Source: Leptoclinus maculatus
Lineage: Eukaryota; Chordata; Actinopteri; Perciformes; Stichaeidae
Assembly (NCBI GenBank): GCA_032191485.1
Contig: JAVDOI010000019.1
Span: 5,303,607 to 5,367,606, forward strand
DNA length: 64,000 nt
Reading direction: 5' to 3'
The notes under the pieces were generated by a model. That model did no database searches. It saw nothing but the letters and a program-made list of their open reading frames with translations, and was not told the origin of the DNA. Made by a program: the position numbers and the translations under genes. Shown in pieces: positions 45,301-59,400 of this stretch. How positions within the stretch are numbered: the first letter of the stretch is position 1; each line of letters starts with the position of its first letter.

Positions 45301-48300
45301 TACAGCCTCTGCCAGCAACCTGCAGGTGCCGCCTCCACCTACAGGTTACTGGCAGACAGCTTAGGTCAAGTCTCCACCTACAGCCTCTGCCAGCAACTTC
45401 TGCCAGTAACCTGCAGGTGCCGCCTCCACCTGCAGATTCTGGCAGACAGCTTATGTCACGCCTCCACCTACAGCCTCTGTCAGTAACCTGCAGGTGCCGC
45501 ATCCACCTGCAGATTCTGGCAAACAGCTTAAGTCATGCCTCCACCTACAGCCTCTGCCGGCAACCTGCAGGTGCCGCCTCCACCTACAGGTTACTGGCAG
45601 GCAGCTTAGGTCATGCCTCCACCTAAAGCCTCTCTCAGTAACCTGCAGGTGCAGCCTCCACCTGCAGATTCTGGCAGACAGCTTAGGTCACGCCTCCACC
45701 TACAGCCTCTGCCGGCAACCTGCAGTTGCCGCCTCCACCTGCAGGTTACTGGCAGACAGCTTAGGTCACGTCTCCACCTACAGCCTCTGCCAGCAACTTA
45801 GGCCAGCAACCTACAGGTGCCGCCTCCACCTGCAGATTCTGGCAGACAGCTTATGTCACGCCTCCACCTACAGCCTCTGTCAGTAACCTGCAGGTGCCGC
45901 CTCCACCTGCAGATTCTGGCAAACAGCTTAAGTCATGCCTCCACCTACAGCCTCTGCCGGCAACCTGCAGGTGCCGCCTCCACCTACAGGTTACTGGCAG
46001 GCAGCTTAGGTCATGCCTCCACCTAAAGCCTCTCTCAGTAACCTGCAGGTGCAGCCTCCACCTGCAGATTCTGGCAGACAGCTTAGGTCACGTCTCCACC
46101 TACAGCCTCTGCCAGCAACTTCTGCCAGCAGCCTACAGGTGCCGCCTCCACCTGCAGATTCTGGCAAACAGCTTAAGTCATGCCTCCACCTACAGCCTCT
46201 GCCAGCAACCTGCAGGTGCCGCCTCCACCTACAGATTCTGGCAGACAGCTTAAGTCATGCCTCCACCTACAGCCTCTGCCAGCAACCTGCAGGTGCCGCC
46301 TCCACCTACAGGTTACTGGCAGACAGCTTAGGTCAAGTCTCCACCTACAGCCTCTGCCAGCAACTTCTGCCAGCAACCTGCAGGTGCCGCCTCCACCTAC
46401 AGGTTACTGGCAGGCAGCTTAGGTCATGCCTCCACCTAAAGCCTCTCTCAGTAACCTGCAGGTGCAGCCTCCACCTGCAGATTCTGGCAGACAGCTTAGG
46501 TCACGCCTCCACCTACAGCCTCTGCCAGCAACCTGCAGGTGCCGCCTCCACCTACAGGTTACTGGCAGACAGCTTAGGTCAAGTCTCCACCTACAGCCTC
46601 TGCCAGCAACTTCTGCCAGCAGCCTACAGGTGCCGCCTCCACCTGCAGATTCTGGCAGACAGCTTAGGTCACGCCTCCACCTACAGCCTCTGCCGGCAAC
46701 CTGCAGTTGCCGCCTCCACCTGCAGGTTATTGGCAGACAGCTTAGGCCACGCCTCCACCTACAGCCTCTGCCAGCAACTTCTGCCAGCAACCTGCAGGTG
46801 CCGCCTCCACCTGCAGATTCTGGCAGACAGCTTATGTCACGCCTCCACCTACAGCCTCTGCCAGCAACCTGCAGGTGCCGCCTCCACCTGCAGATTCTGG
46901 CAGACAGCTTAGGTCACGTCTCCACCTACAGCCTCTGCCAGCAACTTCTGCCAGCAGCCTACAGGTGCCGCCTCCACCTGCAGATTCTGGCAGACAGCTT
47001 AGGTCACGCCTCCACCTACAGCCTCTGCCAGCAACCTGCAGGTGCCGCCTCCACCTACAGGTTACTGGCAGACAGCTTAGGTCAAGTCTCCACCTACAGC
47101 CTCTGCCAGCAACTTCTGCCAGTAACCTGCAGGTGCCGCCTCCACCTGCAGATTCTGGCAGACAGCTTATGTCACGCCTCCACCTACAGCCTCTGTCAGT
47201 AACCTGCAGGTGCCGCCTCCACCTGCAGATTCTGGCAAACAGCTTAAGTCATGCCTCCACCTACAGCCTCTGCCGGCAACCTGCAGGTGCCGCCTCCACC
47301 TACAGGTTACTGGCAGGCAGCTTAGGTCATGCCTCCACCTAAAGCCTCTCTCAGTAACCTGCAGGTGCAGCCTCCACCTGCAGATTCTGGCAGACAGCTT
47401 AGGTCACGCCTCCACCTACAGCCTCTGCCGGCAACCTGCAGTTGCCGCCTCCACCTGCAGGTTACTGGCAGACAGCTTAGGTCACGTCTCCACCTACAGC
47501 CTCTGCCAGCAACTTCTGCCAGCAACCTACAGGTGCCGCCTCCACCTGCAGATTCTGGCAGACAGCTTAGGTCACGTCTCCACCTACAGCCTCTGCCAGC
47601 AACTTCTGCCAGCAGCCTACAGGTGCCGCCTCCACCTGCAGATTCTGGCAAACAGCTTAAGTCATGCCTCCACCTACAGCCTCTGCCAGCAACCTGCAGG
47701 TGCCGCCTCCACCTACAGATTCTGGCAGACAGCTTAAGTCATGCCTCCACCTACAGCCTCTGCCAGCAACCTGCAGGTGCCGCCTCCACCTACAGGTTAC
47801 TGGCAGACAGCTTAGGTCAAGTCTCCACCTACAGCCTCTGCCAGCAACTTCTGCCAGCAACCTGCAGGTGCCGCCTCCACCTACAGGTTACTGGCAGGCA
47901 GCTTAGGTCATGCCTCCACCTAAAGCCTCTCTCAGTAACCTGCAGGTGCAGCCTCCACCTGCAGATTCTGGCAGACAGCTTAGGTCACGCCTCCACCTAC
48001 AGCCTCTGCCAGCAACCTGCAGGTGCCGCCTCCACCTACAGGTTACTGGCAGACAGCTTAGGTCAAGTCTCCACCTACAGCCTCTGCCAGCAACTTCTGC
48101 CAGTAACCTGCAGGTGCCGCCTCCACCTGCAGATTCTGGCAGACAGCTTATGTCACGCCTCCACCTACAGCCTCTGTCAGTAACCTGCAGGTGCCGCCTC
48201 CACCTGCAGATTCTGGCAAACAGCTTAAGTCATGCCTCCACCTACAGCCTCTGCCGGCAACCTGCAGGTGCCGCCTCCACCTACAGGTTACTGGCAGGCA

Positions 48301-51300
48301 GCTTAGGTCATGCCTCCACCTAAAGCCTCTCTCAGTAACCTGCAGGTGCAGCCTCCACCTGCAGATTCTGGCAGACAGCTTAGGTCACGACTCCACCTAC
48401 AGCCTCTGCCGGCAACCTGCAGTTGCCGCCTCCACCTGCAGGTTACTGGCAGACAGCTTAGGTCACGTCTCCACCTACAGCCTCTGCCAGCAACTTAGGC
48501 CAGCAACCTACAGGTGCCGCCTCCACCTGCAGATTCTGGCAGACAGCTTAAGTCATGCCTCCACCTACAGCCTCTGCCAGCAACCTGCAGGTGCCGCCTC
48601 CACCTACAGGTTACTGGCAGACAGCTTAGGTCAAGTCTCCACCTACAGCCTCTGCCAGCAACTTCTGCCAGCAACCTGCAGGTGCCGCCTCCACCTGCAG
48701 ATTCTGGCAGACAGCTTATGTCACGCCTCCACCGACAGCCTCTGCCAGCAACCTGCAGGTGCCGCCTCCACCTGCAGATTCTGGAAGACAGCTTAGGTCA
48801 CGTCTCCACCTACAGCCTCTGCCAGCAACTTCTGCCAGCAACCTACAGGTGCCGCCTCCACCTGCAGATTCTGGCAGACAGCTTAAGTCATGCCTCCACC
48901 TACAGCCTCTGCCAGCAACCTGCAGGTGCCGCCTCCACCTGCAGATTCTGGCAGACAGCTTAGGTCATGTCTCCACCTACAGCCTCTGCCAGCAACTTCT
49001 GCCAGCAGCCTACAGGTGCCGCCTCCACCTGCAGATTCTGGCAAACAGCTTAAGTCATGCCTCCACCTACAGCCTCTGCCGGCAACCTGCAGGTGCCGCC
49101 TCCACCTACAGGTTACTGGCAGGCAGCTTAGGTCATGCCTCCACCTAAAGCCTCTCTCAGTAACCTGCAGGTGCAGCCTCCACCTGCAGATTCTGGCAGA
49201 CAGCTTAGGTCACGCCTCCACCTACAGCCTCTGCCAGCAACCTGCAGGTGCCGCCTCCACCTACAGGTTACTGGCAGACAGCTTAGGTCAAGTCTCCACC
49301 TACAGCCTCTGCCAGCAACTTCTGCCAGCAACCTGCAGGTGCCGCCTCCACCTGCAGATTCTGGCAGACAGCTTATGTCACGCCTCCACCTACAGCCTCT
49401 GTCAGTAACCTGCAGGTGCAGCCTCCACCTGCAGGTTGCTGGCAGACAGCTTATGTCACGCCTCCACCTACAGCCTCTGTCAGTAACCTGCAGGTGCAGC
49501 CTCCACCTGCAGGCTGCTGGCAGACAGCTTATGTCACACCTCCACCTACAGCCTCTGCCAGCAACCTGCAGGTGCCGCCTCCACCTGCAGATTCTGGCAG
49601 ACAGCTTAGGTCACGCCTCCACCTACAGCCTCTGCCGGCAACCTGCAGTTGCCGCCTCCACATGCAGGTTATTGGCAGACAGCTTATGTCACGCCTCCAC
49701 CTACAGCCTCTGCCAGCAACCTGCAGGTGCCGCCTCCACCTGCAGATTCTGGCAGACAGCTTAGGTCACGTCTCCACCTACAGCCTCTGCCAGCAACTTC
49801 TGCAAACAGCCTACAGGTGCCGCCTCCACCTGCAGATTCTGGCAAACAGCTTAAGTCATGCCTCCACCTACAGCCTCTGCCAGCAACCTGCAGGTGCCGC
49901 CTCCACCTACAGATTCTGGCAGACAGCTTAAGTCATGCCTCCACCTACAGCCTCTGCCAGCAACCTGCAGGTGCCGCCTCCACCTACAGGTTACTGGCAG
50001 ACAGCTTAGGTCACGTCTCCACCTACAGCCTCTGCCAGCAACTTCTGCCAGCAGCCTACAGGTGCCGCCTCCACCTGCAGATTCTGGCAAACAGCTTAAG
50101 TCATGCCTCCACCTACAGCCTCTGCCAGCAACCTGCAGGTGCCGCCTCCACCTACAGATTCTGGCAGACAGCTTAAGTCATGCCTCCACCTACAGCCTCT
50201 GCCAGCAACCTGCAGGTGCCGCCTCCACCTACAGGTTACTGGCAGACAGCTTAGGTCAAGTCTCCACCTACAGCCTCTGCCAGCAACTTCTGCCAGCAAC
50301 CTGCAGGTGCCGCCTCCACCTACAGGTTACTGGCAGGCAGCTTAGGTCATGCCTCCACCTAAAGCCTCTCTCAGTAACCTGCAGGTGCAGCCTCCACCTG
50401 CAGATTCTGGCAGACAGCTTAGGTCACGCCTCCACCTACAGCCTCTGCCAGCAACCTGCAGGTGCCGCCTCCACCTACAGGTTACTGGCAGACAGCTTAG
50501 GTCAAGTCTCCACCTACAGCCTCTGCCGGCAACCTGCAGGTGCCGCCTCCACCTACAGGTTACTGGCAGGCAGCTTAGGTCATGCCTCCACCTACAGCCT
50601 CTGCCAGCAACTTCTGCCAGCAGCCTACAGGTGCCGCCTCCACCTGCAGATTCTGGCAGACAGCTTAGGTCACGCCTCCACCTACAGCCTCTGCCAGCAA
50701 CCTGCAGGTGCCGCCTCCACCTACAGGTTACTGGCAGACAGCTTAGGTCAAGTCTCCACCTACAGCCTCTGCCAGCAACTTCTGCCAGCAACCTGCAGGT
50801 GCCGCCTCCACCTGCAGATTCTGGCAGACAGCTTATGTCACGCCTCCACCTACAGCCTCTGTCAGTAACCTGCAGGTGCAGCCTCCACCTGCAGGTTGCT
50901 GGCAGACAGCTTATGTCACGCCTCCACCTACAGCCTCTGTCAGTAACCTGCAGGTGCAGCCTCCACCTGCAGGCTGCTGGCAGACAGCTTATGTCACGCC
51001 TCCACCTACAGCCTCTGCCAGCAACCTGCAGGTGCCGCCTCCACCTGCAGATTCTGGCAGACAGCTTAGGTCACGCCTCCACCTACAGCCTCTGCCGGCA
51101 ACCTGCAGTTGCCGCCTCCACCTGCAGGTTATTGGCAGACAGCTTATGTCACGCCTCCACCTACAGCCTCTGCCAGCAACCTGCAGGTGCCGCCTCCACC
51201 TGCAGATTCTGGCAGACAGCTTAGGTCACGTCTCCACCTACAGCCTCTGCCAGCAACTTCTGTAAACAGCCTACAGGTGCCGCCTCCACCTGCAGATTCT

Positions 51301-52040
51301 GGCAAACAGCTTAAGTCATGCCTCCACCTACAGCCTCTGCCAGCAACCTGCAGGTGCCGCCTCCACCTACAGATTCTGGCAGACAGCTTAAGTCATGCCT
51401 CCACCTACAGCCTCTGCCAGCAACCTGCAGGTGCCGCCTCCACCTACAGGTTACTGGCAGACAGCTTAGGTCAAGTCTCCACCTACAGCCTCTGCCAGCA
51501 ACTTCTGCCAGCAACCTGCAGGTGCCGCCTCCACCTACAGGTTACTGGCAGGCAGCTTAGGTCATGCCTCCACCTAAAGCCTCTCTCAGTAACCTGCAGG
51601 TGCAGCCTCCACCTGCAGATTCTGGCAGACAGCTTAGGTCACGCCTCCACCTACAGCCTCTGCCAGCAACCTGCAGGTGCCGCCTCCACCTACAGGTTAC
51701 TGGCAGACAGCTTAGGTCAAGTCTCCACCTACAGCCTCTGCCAGCAACTTCTGCCAGTAACCTGCAGGTGCCGCCTCCACCTGCAGATTCTGGCAGACAG
51801 CTTATGTCACGCCTCCACCTACAGCCTCTGTCAGTAACCTGCAGGTGCCGCCTCCACCTGCAGATTCTGGCAAACAGCTTAAGTCATGCCTCCACCTACA
51901 GCCTCTGCCGGCAACCTGCAGGTGCCGCCTCCACCTACAGGTTACTGGCAGGCAGCTTAGGTCATGCCTCCACCTAAAGCCTCTCTCTGTAACCTGCAGG
52001 TGCAGCCTCCACCTGCAGATTCTGGCAGACAGCTTAGGTC
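42375..52040. repeat. Large higher-order repeat, copy 1 (~9.7 kb)
   Basis: Matches 53462-62714. Offset 11,087 holds from about 42375 to 44880 and 10,674 from about 45290 to 52040, so copy 1 has 413 extra bases near 44880-45290. Rare variants are shared at the same offset, such as acttaggccagc at 45798 and 48494 against 56472 and 59168. Confidence 0.85.
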
Positions 52041-53461
52041 AAGTCTCCACCTACAGCCTCTGCCAGCAACTTCTGCCAGCAACCTGCAGGTGCCGCCTCC
52101 ACCTACAGGTTACTGGCAGGCAGCTTAGGTCATGCCTCCACCTAAAGCCTCTCTCAGTAACCTGCAGGTGCAGCCTCCACCTGCAGATTCTGGCAGACAG
52201 CTTAGGTCACGCCTCCACCTACAGCCTCTGCCAGCAACCTGCAGGTGCCGCCTCCACCTACAGGTTACTGGCAGGCAGCTTAGGTCATGCCTCCACCTAC
52301 AGCCTCTGCCAGCAACTTCTGCCAGTAACCTGCAGGTGCCGCCTCCACCTGCAGATTCTGGCAGACAGCTTATGTCACGCCTCCACCTACAGCCTCTGTC
52401 AGTAACCTGCAGGTGCCGCCTCCACCTGCAGATTCTGGCAAACAGCTTAAGTCATGCCTCCACCTACAGCCTCTGCCGGCAACCTGCAGGTGCCGCCTCC
52501 ACCTACAGGTTACTGGCAGGCAGCTTAGGTCATGCCTCCACCTAAAGCCTCTCTCTGTAACCTGCAGGTGCAGCCTCCACCTGCAGATTCTGGCAGACAG
52601 CTTAGGTCACGTCTCCACCTACAGCCTCTGCCAGCAACTTCTGCCAGCAGCCTACAGGTGCCGCCTCCACCTGCAGATTCTGGCAAACAGCTTAAGTCAT
52701 GCCTCCACCTACAGCCTCTGCCAGCAACCTGCAGGTGCCGCCTCCACCTACAGATTCTGGCAGACAGCTTAAGTCATGCCTCCACCTACAGCCTCTGCCA
52801 GCAACCTGCAGGTGCCGCCTCCACCTACAGGTTACTGGCAGACAGCTTAGGTCAAGTCTCCACCTACAGCCTCTGCCAGCAACTTCTGCCAGCAACCTGC
52901 AGGTGCCGCCTCCACCTACAGGTTACTGGCAGGCAGCTTAGGTCATGCCTCCACCTAAAGCCTCTCTCAGTAACCTGCAGGTGCAGCCTCCACCTGCAGA
53001 TTCTGGCAGACAGCTTAGGTCACGCCTCCACCTACAGCCTCTGCCAGCAACCTGCAGGTGCCGCCTCCACCTACAGGTTACTGGCAGACAGCTTAGGTCA
53101 AGTCTCCACCTACAGCCTCTGCCAGCAACTTCTGCCAGTAACCTGCAGGTGCCGCCTCCACCTGCAGATTCTGGCAGACAGCTTATGTCACGCCTCCACC
53201 TACAGCCTCTGTCAGTAACCTGCAGGTGCCGCCTCCACCTGCAGATTCTGGCAAACAGCTTAAGTCATGCCTCCACCTACAGCCTCTGCCGGCAACCTGC
53301 AGGTGCCGCCTCCACCTACAGGTTACTGGCAGGCAGCTTAGGTCATGCCTCCACCTAAAGCCTCTCTCAGTAACCTGCAGGTGCAGCCTCCACCTGCAGA
53401 TTCTGGCAGACAGCTTAGGTCACGTCTCCACCTACAGCCTCTGCCAGCAACTTCTGCCAGC

Positions 53462-56400
53462 AGCCTACAGGTGCCGCCTCCACCTGCAGATTCTGGCAAA
53501 CAGCTTAAGTCATGCCTCCACCTACAGCCTCTGCCAGCAACCTGCAGGTGCCGCCTCCACCTACAGATTCTGGCAGACAGCTTAAGTCATGCCTCCACCT
53601 ACAGCCTCTGCCAGCAACCTGCAGGTGCCGCCTCCACCTACAGGTTACTGGCAGACAGCTTAGGTCAAGTCTCCACCTACAGCCTCTGCCAGCAACTTCT
53701 GCCAGCAACCTGCAGGTGCCGCCTCCACCTACAGGTTACTGGCAGGCAGCTTAGGTCATGCCTCCACCTAAAGCCTCTCTCAGTAACCTGCAGGTGCAGC
53801 CTCCACCTGCAGATTCTGGCAGACAGCTTAGGTCACGCCTCCACCTACAGCCTCTGCCAGCAACCTGCAGGTGCCGCCTCCACCTACAGGTTACTGGCAG
53901 ACAGCTTAGGTCAAGTCTCCACCTACAGCCTCTGCCAGCAACTTCTGCCAGCAGCCTACAGGTGCCGCCTCCACCTGCAGATTCTGGCAGACAGCTTAGG
54001 TCACGCCTCCACCTACAGCCTCTGCCGGCAACCTGCAGTTGCCGCCTCCACCTGCAGGTTATTGGCAGACAGCTTAGGCCACGCCTCCACCTACAGCCTC
54101 TGCCAGCAACTTCTGCCAGCAACCTGCAGGTGCCGCCTCCACCTGCAAATTCTGGCAGACAGCTTATGTCACGCCTCCACCTACAGCCTCTGCCAGCAAC
54201 CTGCAGGTGCCGCCTCCACCTGCAGATTCTGGCAGACAGCTTAGGTCACGTCTCCACCTACAGCCTCTGCCAGCAACTTCTGCCAGCAGCCTACAGGTGC
54301 CGCCTCCACCTGCAGATTCTGGCAAACAGCTTAAGTCATGCCTCCACCTACAGCCTCTGCCAGCAACCTGCAGGTGCCGCCTCCACCTACAGGTTACTGG
54401 CAGACAGCTTATGTCACGCCTCCACCTACAGCCTCTGTCAGTAACCTGCAGGTGCAGCCTCCATCTGCAGATTCTGGCAGACAGCTTAGGTCACGTCTCC
54501 ACCTACAGCCTCTGCCAGCAACTTCTGCAAACAGCCTACAGGTGCCGCCTCCACCTGCAGATTCTGGCAAACAGCTTAAGTCATGCCTCCACCTACAGCC
54601 TCTGCCAGCAACCTGCAGGTGCCGCCTCCACCTACAGATTCTGGCAGACAGCTTAAGTCATGCCTCCACCTACAGCCTCTGCCAGCAACCTGCAGGTGCC
54701 GCCTCCACCTACAGGTTACTGGCAGACAGCTTAGGTCAAGTCTCCACCTACAGCCTCTGCCAGCAACTTCTGCCAGCAACCTGCAGGTGCCGCCTCCACC
54801 TACAGGTTACTGGCAGGCAGCTTAGGTCATGCCTCCACCTAAAGCCTCTCTCAGTAACCTGCAGGTGCAGCCTCCACCTGCAGATTCTGGCAGACAGCTT
54901 AGGTCACGCCTCCACCTACAGCCTCTGCCAGCAACCTGCAGGTGCCGCCTCCACCTACAGGTTACTGGCAGACAGCTTAGGTCAAGTCTCCACCTACAGC
55001 CTCTGCCAGCAACTTCTGCCAGTAACCTGCAGGTGCCGCCTCCACCTGCAGATTCTGGCAGACAGCTTATGTCACGCCTCCACCTACAGCCTCTGTCAGT
55101 AACCTGCAGGTGCCGCCTCCACCTGCAGATTCTGGCAAACAGCTTAAGTCATGCCTCCACCTACAGCCTCTGCCGGCAACCTGCAGGTGCCGCCTCCACC
55201 TACAGGTTACTGGCAGGCAGCTTAGGTCATGCCTCCACCTAAAGCCTCTCTCAGTAACCTGCAGGTGCAGCCTCCACCTGCAGATTCTGGCAGACAGCTT
55301 AGGTCACGCCTCCACCTACAGCCTCTGCCGGCAACCTGCAGTTGCCGCCTCCACCTGCAGGTTACTGGCAGACAGCTTAGGTCACGTCTCCACCTACAGC
55401 CTCTGCCAGCAACTTCTGCCAGCAACCTACAGGTGCCGCCTCCACCTGCAGATTCTGGCAGACAGCTTAAGTCATGCCTCCACCTACAGCCTCTGCCAGC
55501 AACCTGCAGGTGCCGCCTCCACCTACAGGTTACTGGCAGACAGCTTAGGTCAAGTCTCCACCTACAGCCTCTGCCAGCAACTTCTGCCAGCAACCTGCAG
55601 GTGCCGCCTCCACCTGCAGATTCTGGCAGACAGCTTATGTCACGCCTCCACCTACAGCCTCTGTCAGTAAACTGCAGGTGCAGCCTCCACCTGCAGGTTG
55701 CTGGCAGACAGCTTATGTCACGCCTCCACCGACAGCCTCTGCCAGCAACCTGCAGGTGCCGCCTCCACCTGCAGATTCTGGAAGACAGCTTAGGTCACGT
55801 CTCCACCTACAGCCTCTGCCAGCAACTTCTGCCAGCAACCTACAGGTGCCGCCTCCACCTGCAGATTCTGGCAGACAGCTTAAGTCATGCCTCCACCTAC
55901 AGCCTCTGCCAGCAACCTGCAGGTGCCGCCTCCACCTGCAGATTCTGGCAGACAGCTTAGGTCACGCCTCCACCTACAGCCTCTGCCAGCAACCTGCAGG
56001 TGCCGCCTCCACCTACAGGTTACTGGCAGACAGCTTAGGTCAAGTCTCCACCTACAGCCTCTGCCAGCAACTTCTGCCAGTAACCTGCAGGTGCCGCCTC
56101 CACCTGCAGATTCTGGCAGACAGCTTATGTCACGCCTCCACCTACAGCCTCTGTCAGTAACCTGCAGGTGCCGCATCCACCTGCAGATTCTGGCAAACAG
56201 CTTAAGTCATGCCTCCACCTACAGCCTCTGCCGGCAACCTGCAGGTGCCGCCTCCACCTACAGGTTACTGGCAGGCAGCTTAGGTCATGCCTCCACCTAA
56301 AGCCTCTCTCAGTAACCTGCAGGTGCAGCCTCCACCTGCAGATTCTGGCAGACAGCTTAGGTCACGCCTCCACCTACAGCCTCTGCCGGCAACCTGCAGT

Positions 56401-59400
56401 TGCCGCCTCCACCTGCAGGTTACTGGCAGACAGCTTAGGTCACGTCTCCACCTACAGCCTCTGCCAGCAACTTAGGCCAGCAACCTACAGGTGCCGCCTC
56501 CACCTGCAGATTCTGGCAGACAGCTTATGTCACGCCTCCACCTACAGCCTCTGTCAGTAACCTGCAGGTGCCGACTCCACCTGCAGATTCTGGCAAACAG
56601 CTTAAGTCATGCCTCCACCTACAGCCTCTGCCGGCAACCTGCAGGTGCCGCCTCCACCTACAGGTTACTGGCAGGCAGCTTAGGTCATGCCTCCACCTAA
56701 AGCCTCTCTCAGTAACCTGCAGGTGCAGCCTCCACCTGCAGATTCTGGCAGACAGCTTAGGTCACGTCTCCACCTACAGCCTCTGCCAGCAACTTCTGCC
56801 AGCAGCCTACAGGTGCCGCCTCCACCTGCAGATTCTGGCAAACAGCTTAAGTCATGCCTCCACCTACAGCCTCTGCCAGCAACCTGCAGGTGCCGCCTCC
56901 ACCTACAGATTCTGGCAGACAGCTTAAGTCATGCCTCCACCTACAGCCTCTGCCAGCAACCTGCAGGTGCCGCCTCCACCTACAGGTTACTGGCAGACAG
57001 CTTAGGTCAAGTCTCCACCTACAGCCTCTGCCAGCAACTTCTGCCAGCAACCTGCAGGTGCCGCCTCCACCTACAGGTTACTGGCAGGCAGCTTAGGTCA
57101 TGCCTCCACCTAAAGCCTCTCTCAGTAACCTGCAGGTGCAGCCTCCACCTGCAGATTCTGGCAGACAGCTTAGGTCACGCCTCCACCTACAGCCTCTGCC
57201 AGCAACCTGCAGGTGCCGCCTCCACCTACAGGTTACTGGCAGACAGCTTAGGTCAAGTCTCCACCTACAGCCTCTGCCAGCAACTTCTGCCAGCAGCCTA
57301 CAGGTGCCGCCTCCACCTGCAGATTCTGGCAGACAGCTTAGGTCACGCCTCCACCTACAGCCTCTGCCGGCAACCTGCAGTTGCCGCCTCCACCTGCAGG
57401 TTATTGGCAGACAGCTTAGGCCACGCCTCCACCTACAGCCTCTGCCAGCAACTTCTGCCAGCAACCTGCAGGTGCCGCCTCCACCTGCAGATTCTGGCAG
57501 ACAGCTTATGTCACGCCTCCACCTACAGCCTCTGCCAGCAACCTGCAGGTGCCGCCTCCACCTGCAGATTCTGGCAGACAGCTTAGGTCACGTCTCCACC
57601 TACAGCCTCTGCCAGCAACTTCTGCCAGCAGCCTACAGGTGCCGCCTCCACCTGCAGATTCTGGCAGACAGCTTAGGTCACGCCTCCACCTACAGCCTCT
57701 GCCAGCAACCTGCAGGTGCCGCCTCCACCTACAGGTTACTGGCAGACAGCTTAGGTCAAGTCTCCACCTACAGCCTCTGCCAGCAACTTCTGCCAGTAAC
57801 CTGCAGGTGCCGCCTCCACCTGCAGATTCTGGCAGACAGCTTATGTCACGCCTCCACCTACAGCCTCTGTCAGTAACCTGCAGGTGCCGCCTCCACCTGC
57901 AGATTCTGGCAAACAGCTTAAGTCATGCCTCCACCTACAGCCTCTGCCGGCAACCTGCAGGTGCCGCCTCCACCTACAGGTTACTGGCAGGCAGCTTAGG
58001 TCATGCCTCCACCTAAAGCCTCTCTCAGTAACCTGCAGGTGCAGCCTCCACCTGCAGATTCTGGCAGACAGCTTAGGTCACGCCTCCACCTACAGCCTCT
58101 GCCGGCAACCTGCAGTTGCCGCCTCCACCTGCAGGTTACTGGCAGACAGCTTAGGTCACGTCTCCACCTACAGCCTCTGCCAGCAACTTCTGCCAGCAAC
58201 CTACAGGTGCCGCCTCCACCTGCAGATTCTGGCAGACAGCTTAGGTCACGTCTCCACCTACAGCCTCTGCCAGCAACTTCTGCCAGCAGCCTACAGGTGC
58301 CGCCTCCACCTGCAGATTCTGGCAAACAGCTTAAGTCATGCCTCCACCTACAGCCTCTGCCAGCAACCTGCAGGTGCCGCCTCCACCTACAGATTCTGGC
58401 AGACAGCTTAAGTCATGCCTCCACCTACAGCCTCTGCCAGCAACCTGCAGGTGCCGCCTCCACCTACAGGTTACTGGCAGACAGCTTAGGTCAAGTCTCC
58501 ACCTACAGCCTCTGCCAGCAACTTCTGCCAGCAACCTGCAGGTGCCGCCTCCACCTACAGGTTACTGGCAGGCAGCTTAGGTCATGCCTCCACCTAAAGC
58601 CTCTCTCAGTAACCTGCAGGTGCAGCCTCCACCTGCAGATTCTGGCAGACAGCTTAGGTCACGCCTCCACCTACAGCCTCTGCCAGCAACCTGCAGGTGC
58701 CGCCTCCACCTACAGGTTACTGGCAGACAGCTTAGGTCAAGTCTCCACCTACAGCCTCTGCCAGCAACTTCTGCCAGTAACCTGCAGGTGCCGCCTCCAC
58801 CTGCAGATTCTGGCAGACAGCTTATGTCACGCCTCCACCTACAGCCTCTGTCAGTAACCTGCAGGTGCCGCCTCCACCTGCAGATTCTGGCAAACAGCTT
58901 AAGTCATGCCTCCACCTACAGCCTCTGCCGGCAACCTGCAGGTGCCGCCTCCACCTACAGGTTACTGGCAGGCAGCTTAGGTCATGCCTCCACCTAAAGC
59001 CTCTCTCAGTAACCTGCAGGTGCAGCCTCCACCTGCAGATTCTGGCAGACAGCTTAGGTCACGACTCCACCTACAGCCTCTGCCGGCAACCTGCAGTTGC
59101 CGCCTCCACCTGCAGGTTACTGGCAGACAGCTTAGGTCACGTCTCCACCTACAGCCTCTGCCAGCAACTTAGGCCAGCAACCTACAGGTGCCGCCTCCAC
59201 CTGCAGATTCTGGCAGACAGCTTAAGTCATGCCTCCACCTACAGCCTCTGCCAGCAACCTGCAGGTGCCGCCTCCACCTACAGGTTACTGGCAGACAGCT
59301 TAGGTCAAGTCTCCACCTACAGCCTCTGCCAGCAACTTCTGCCAGCAACCTGCAGGTGCCGCCTCCACCTGCAGATTCTGGCAGACAGCTTATGTCACGC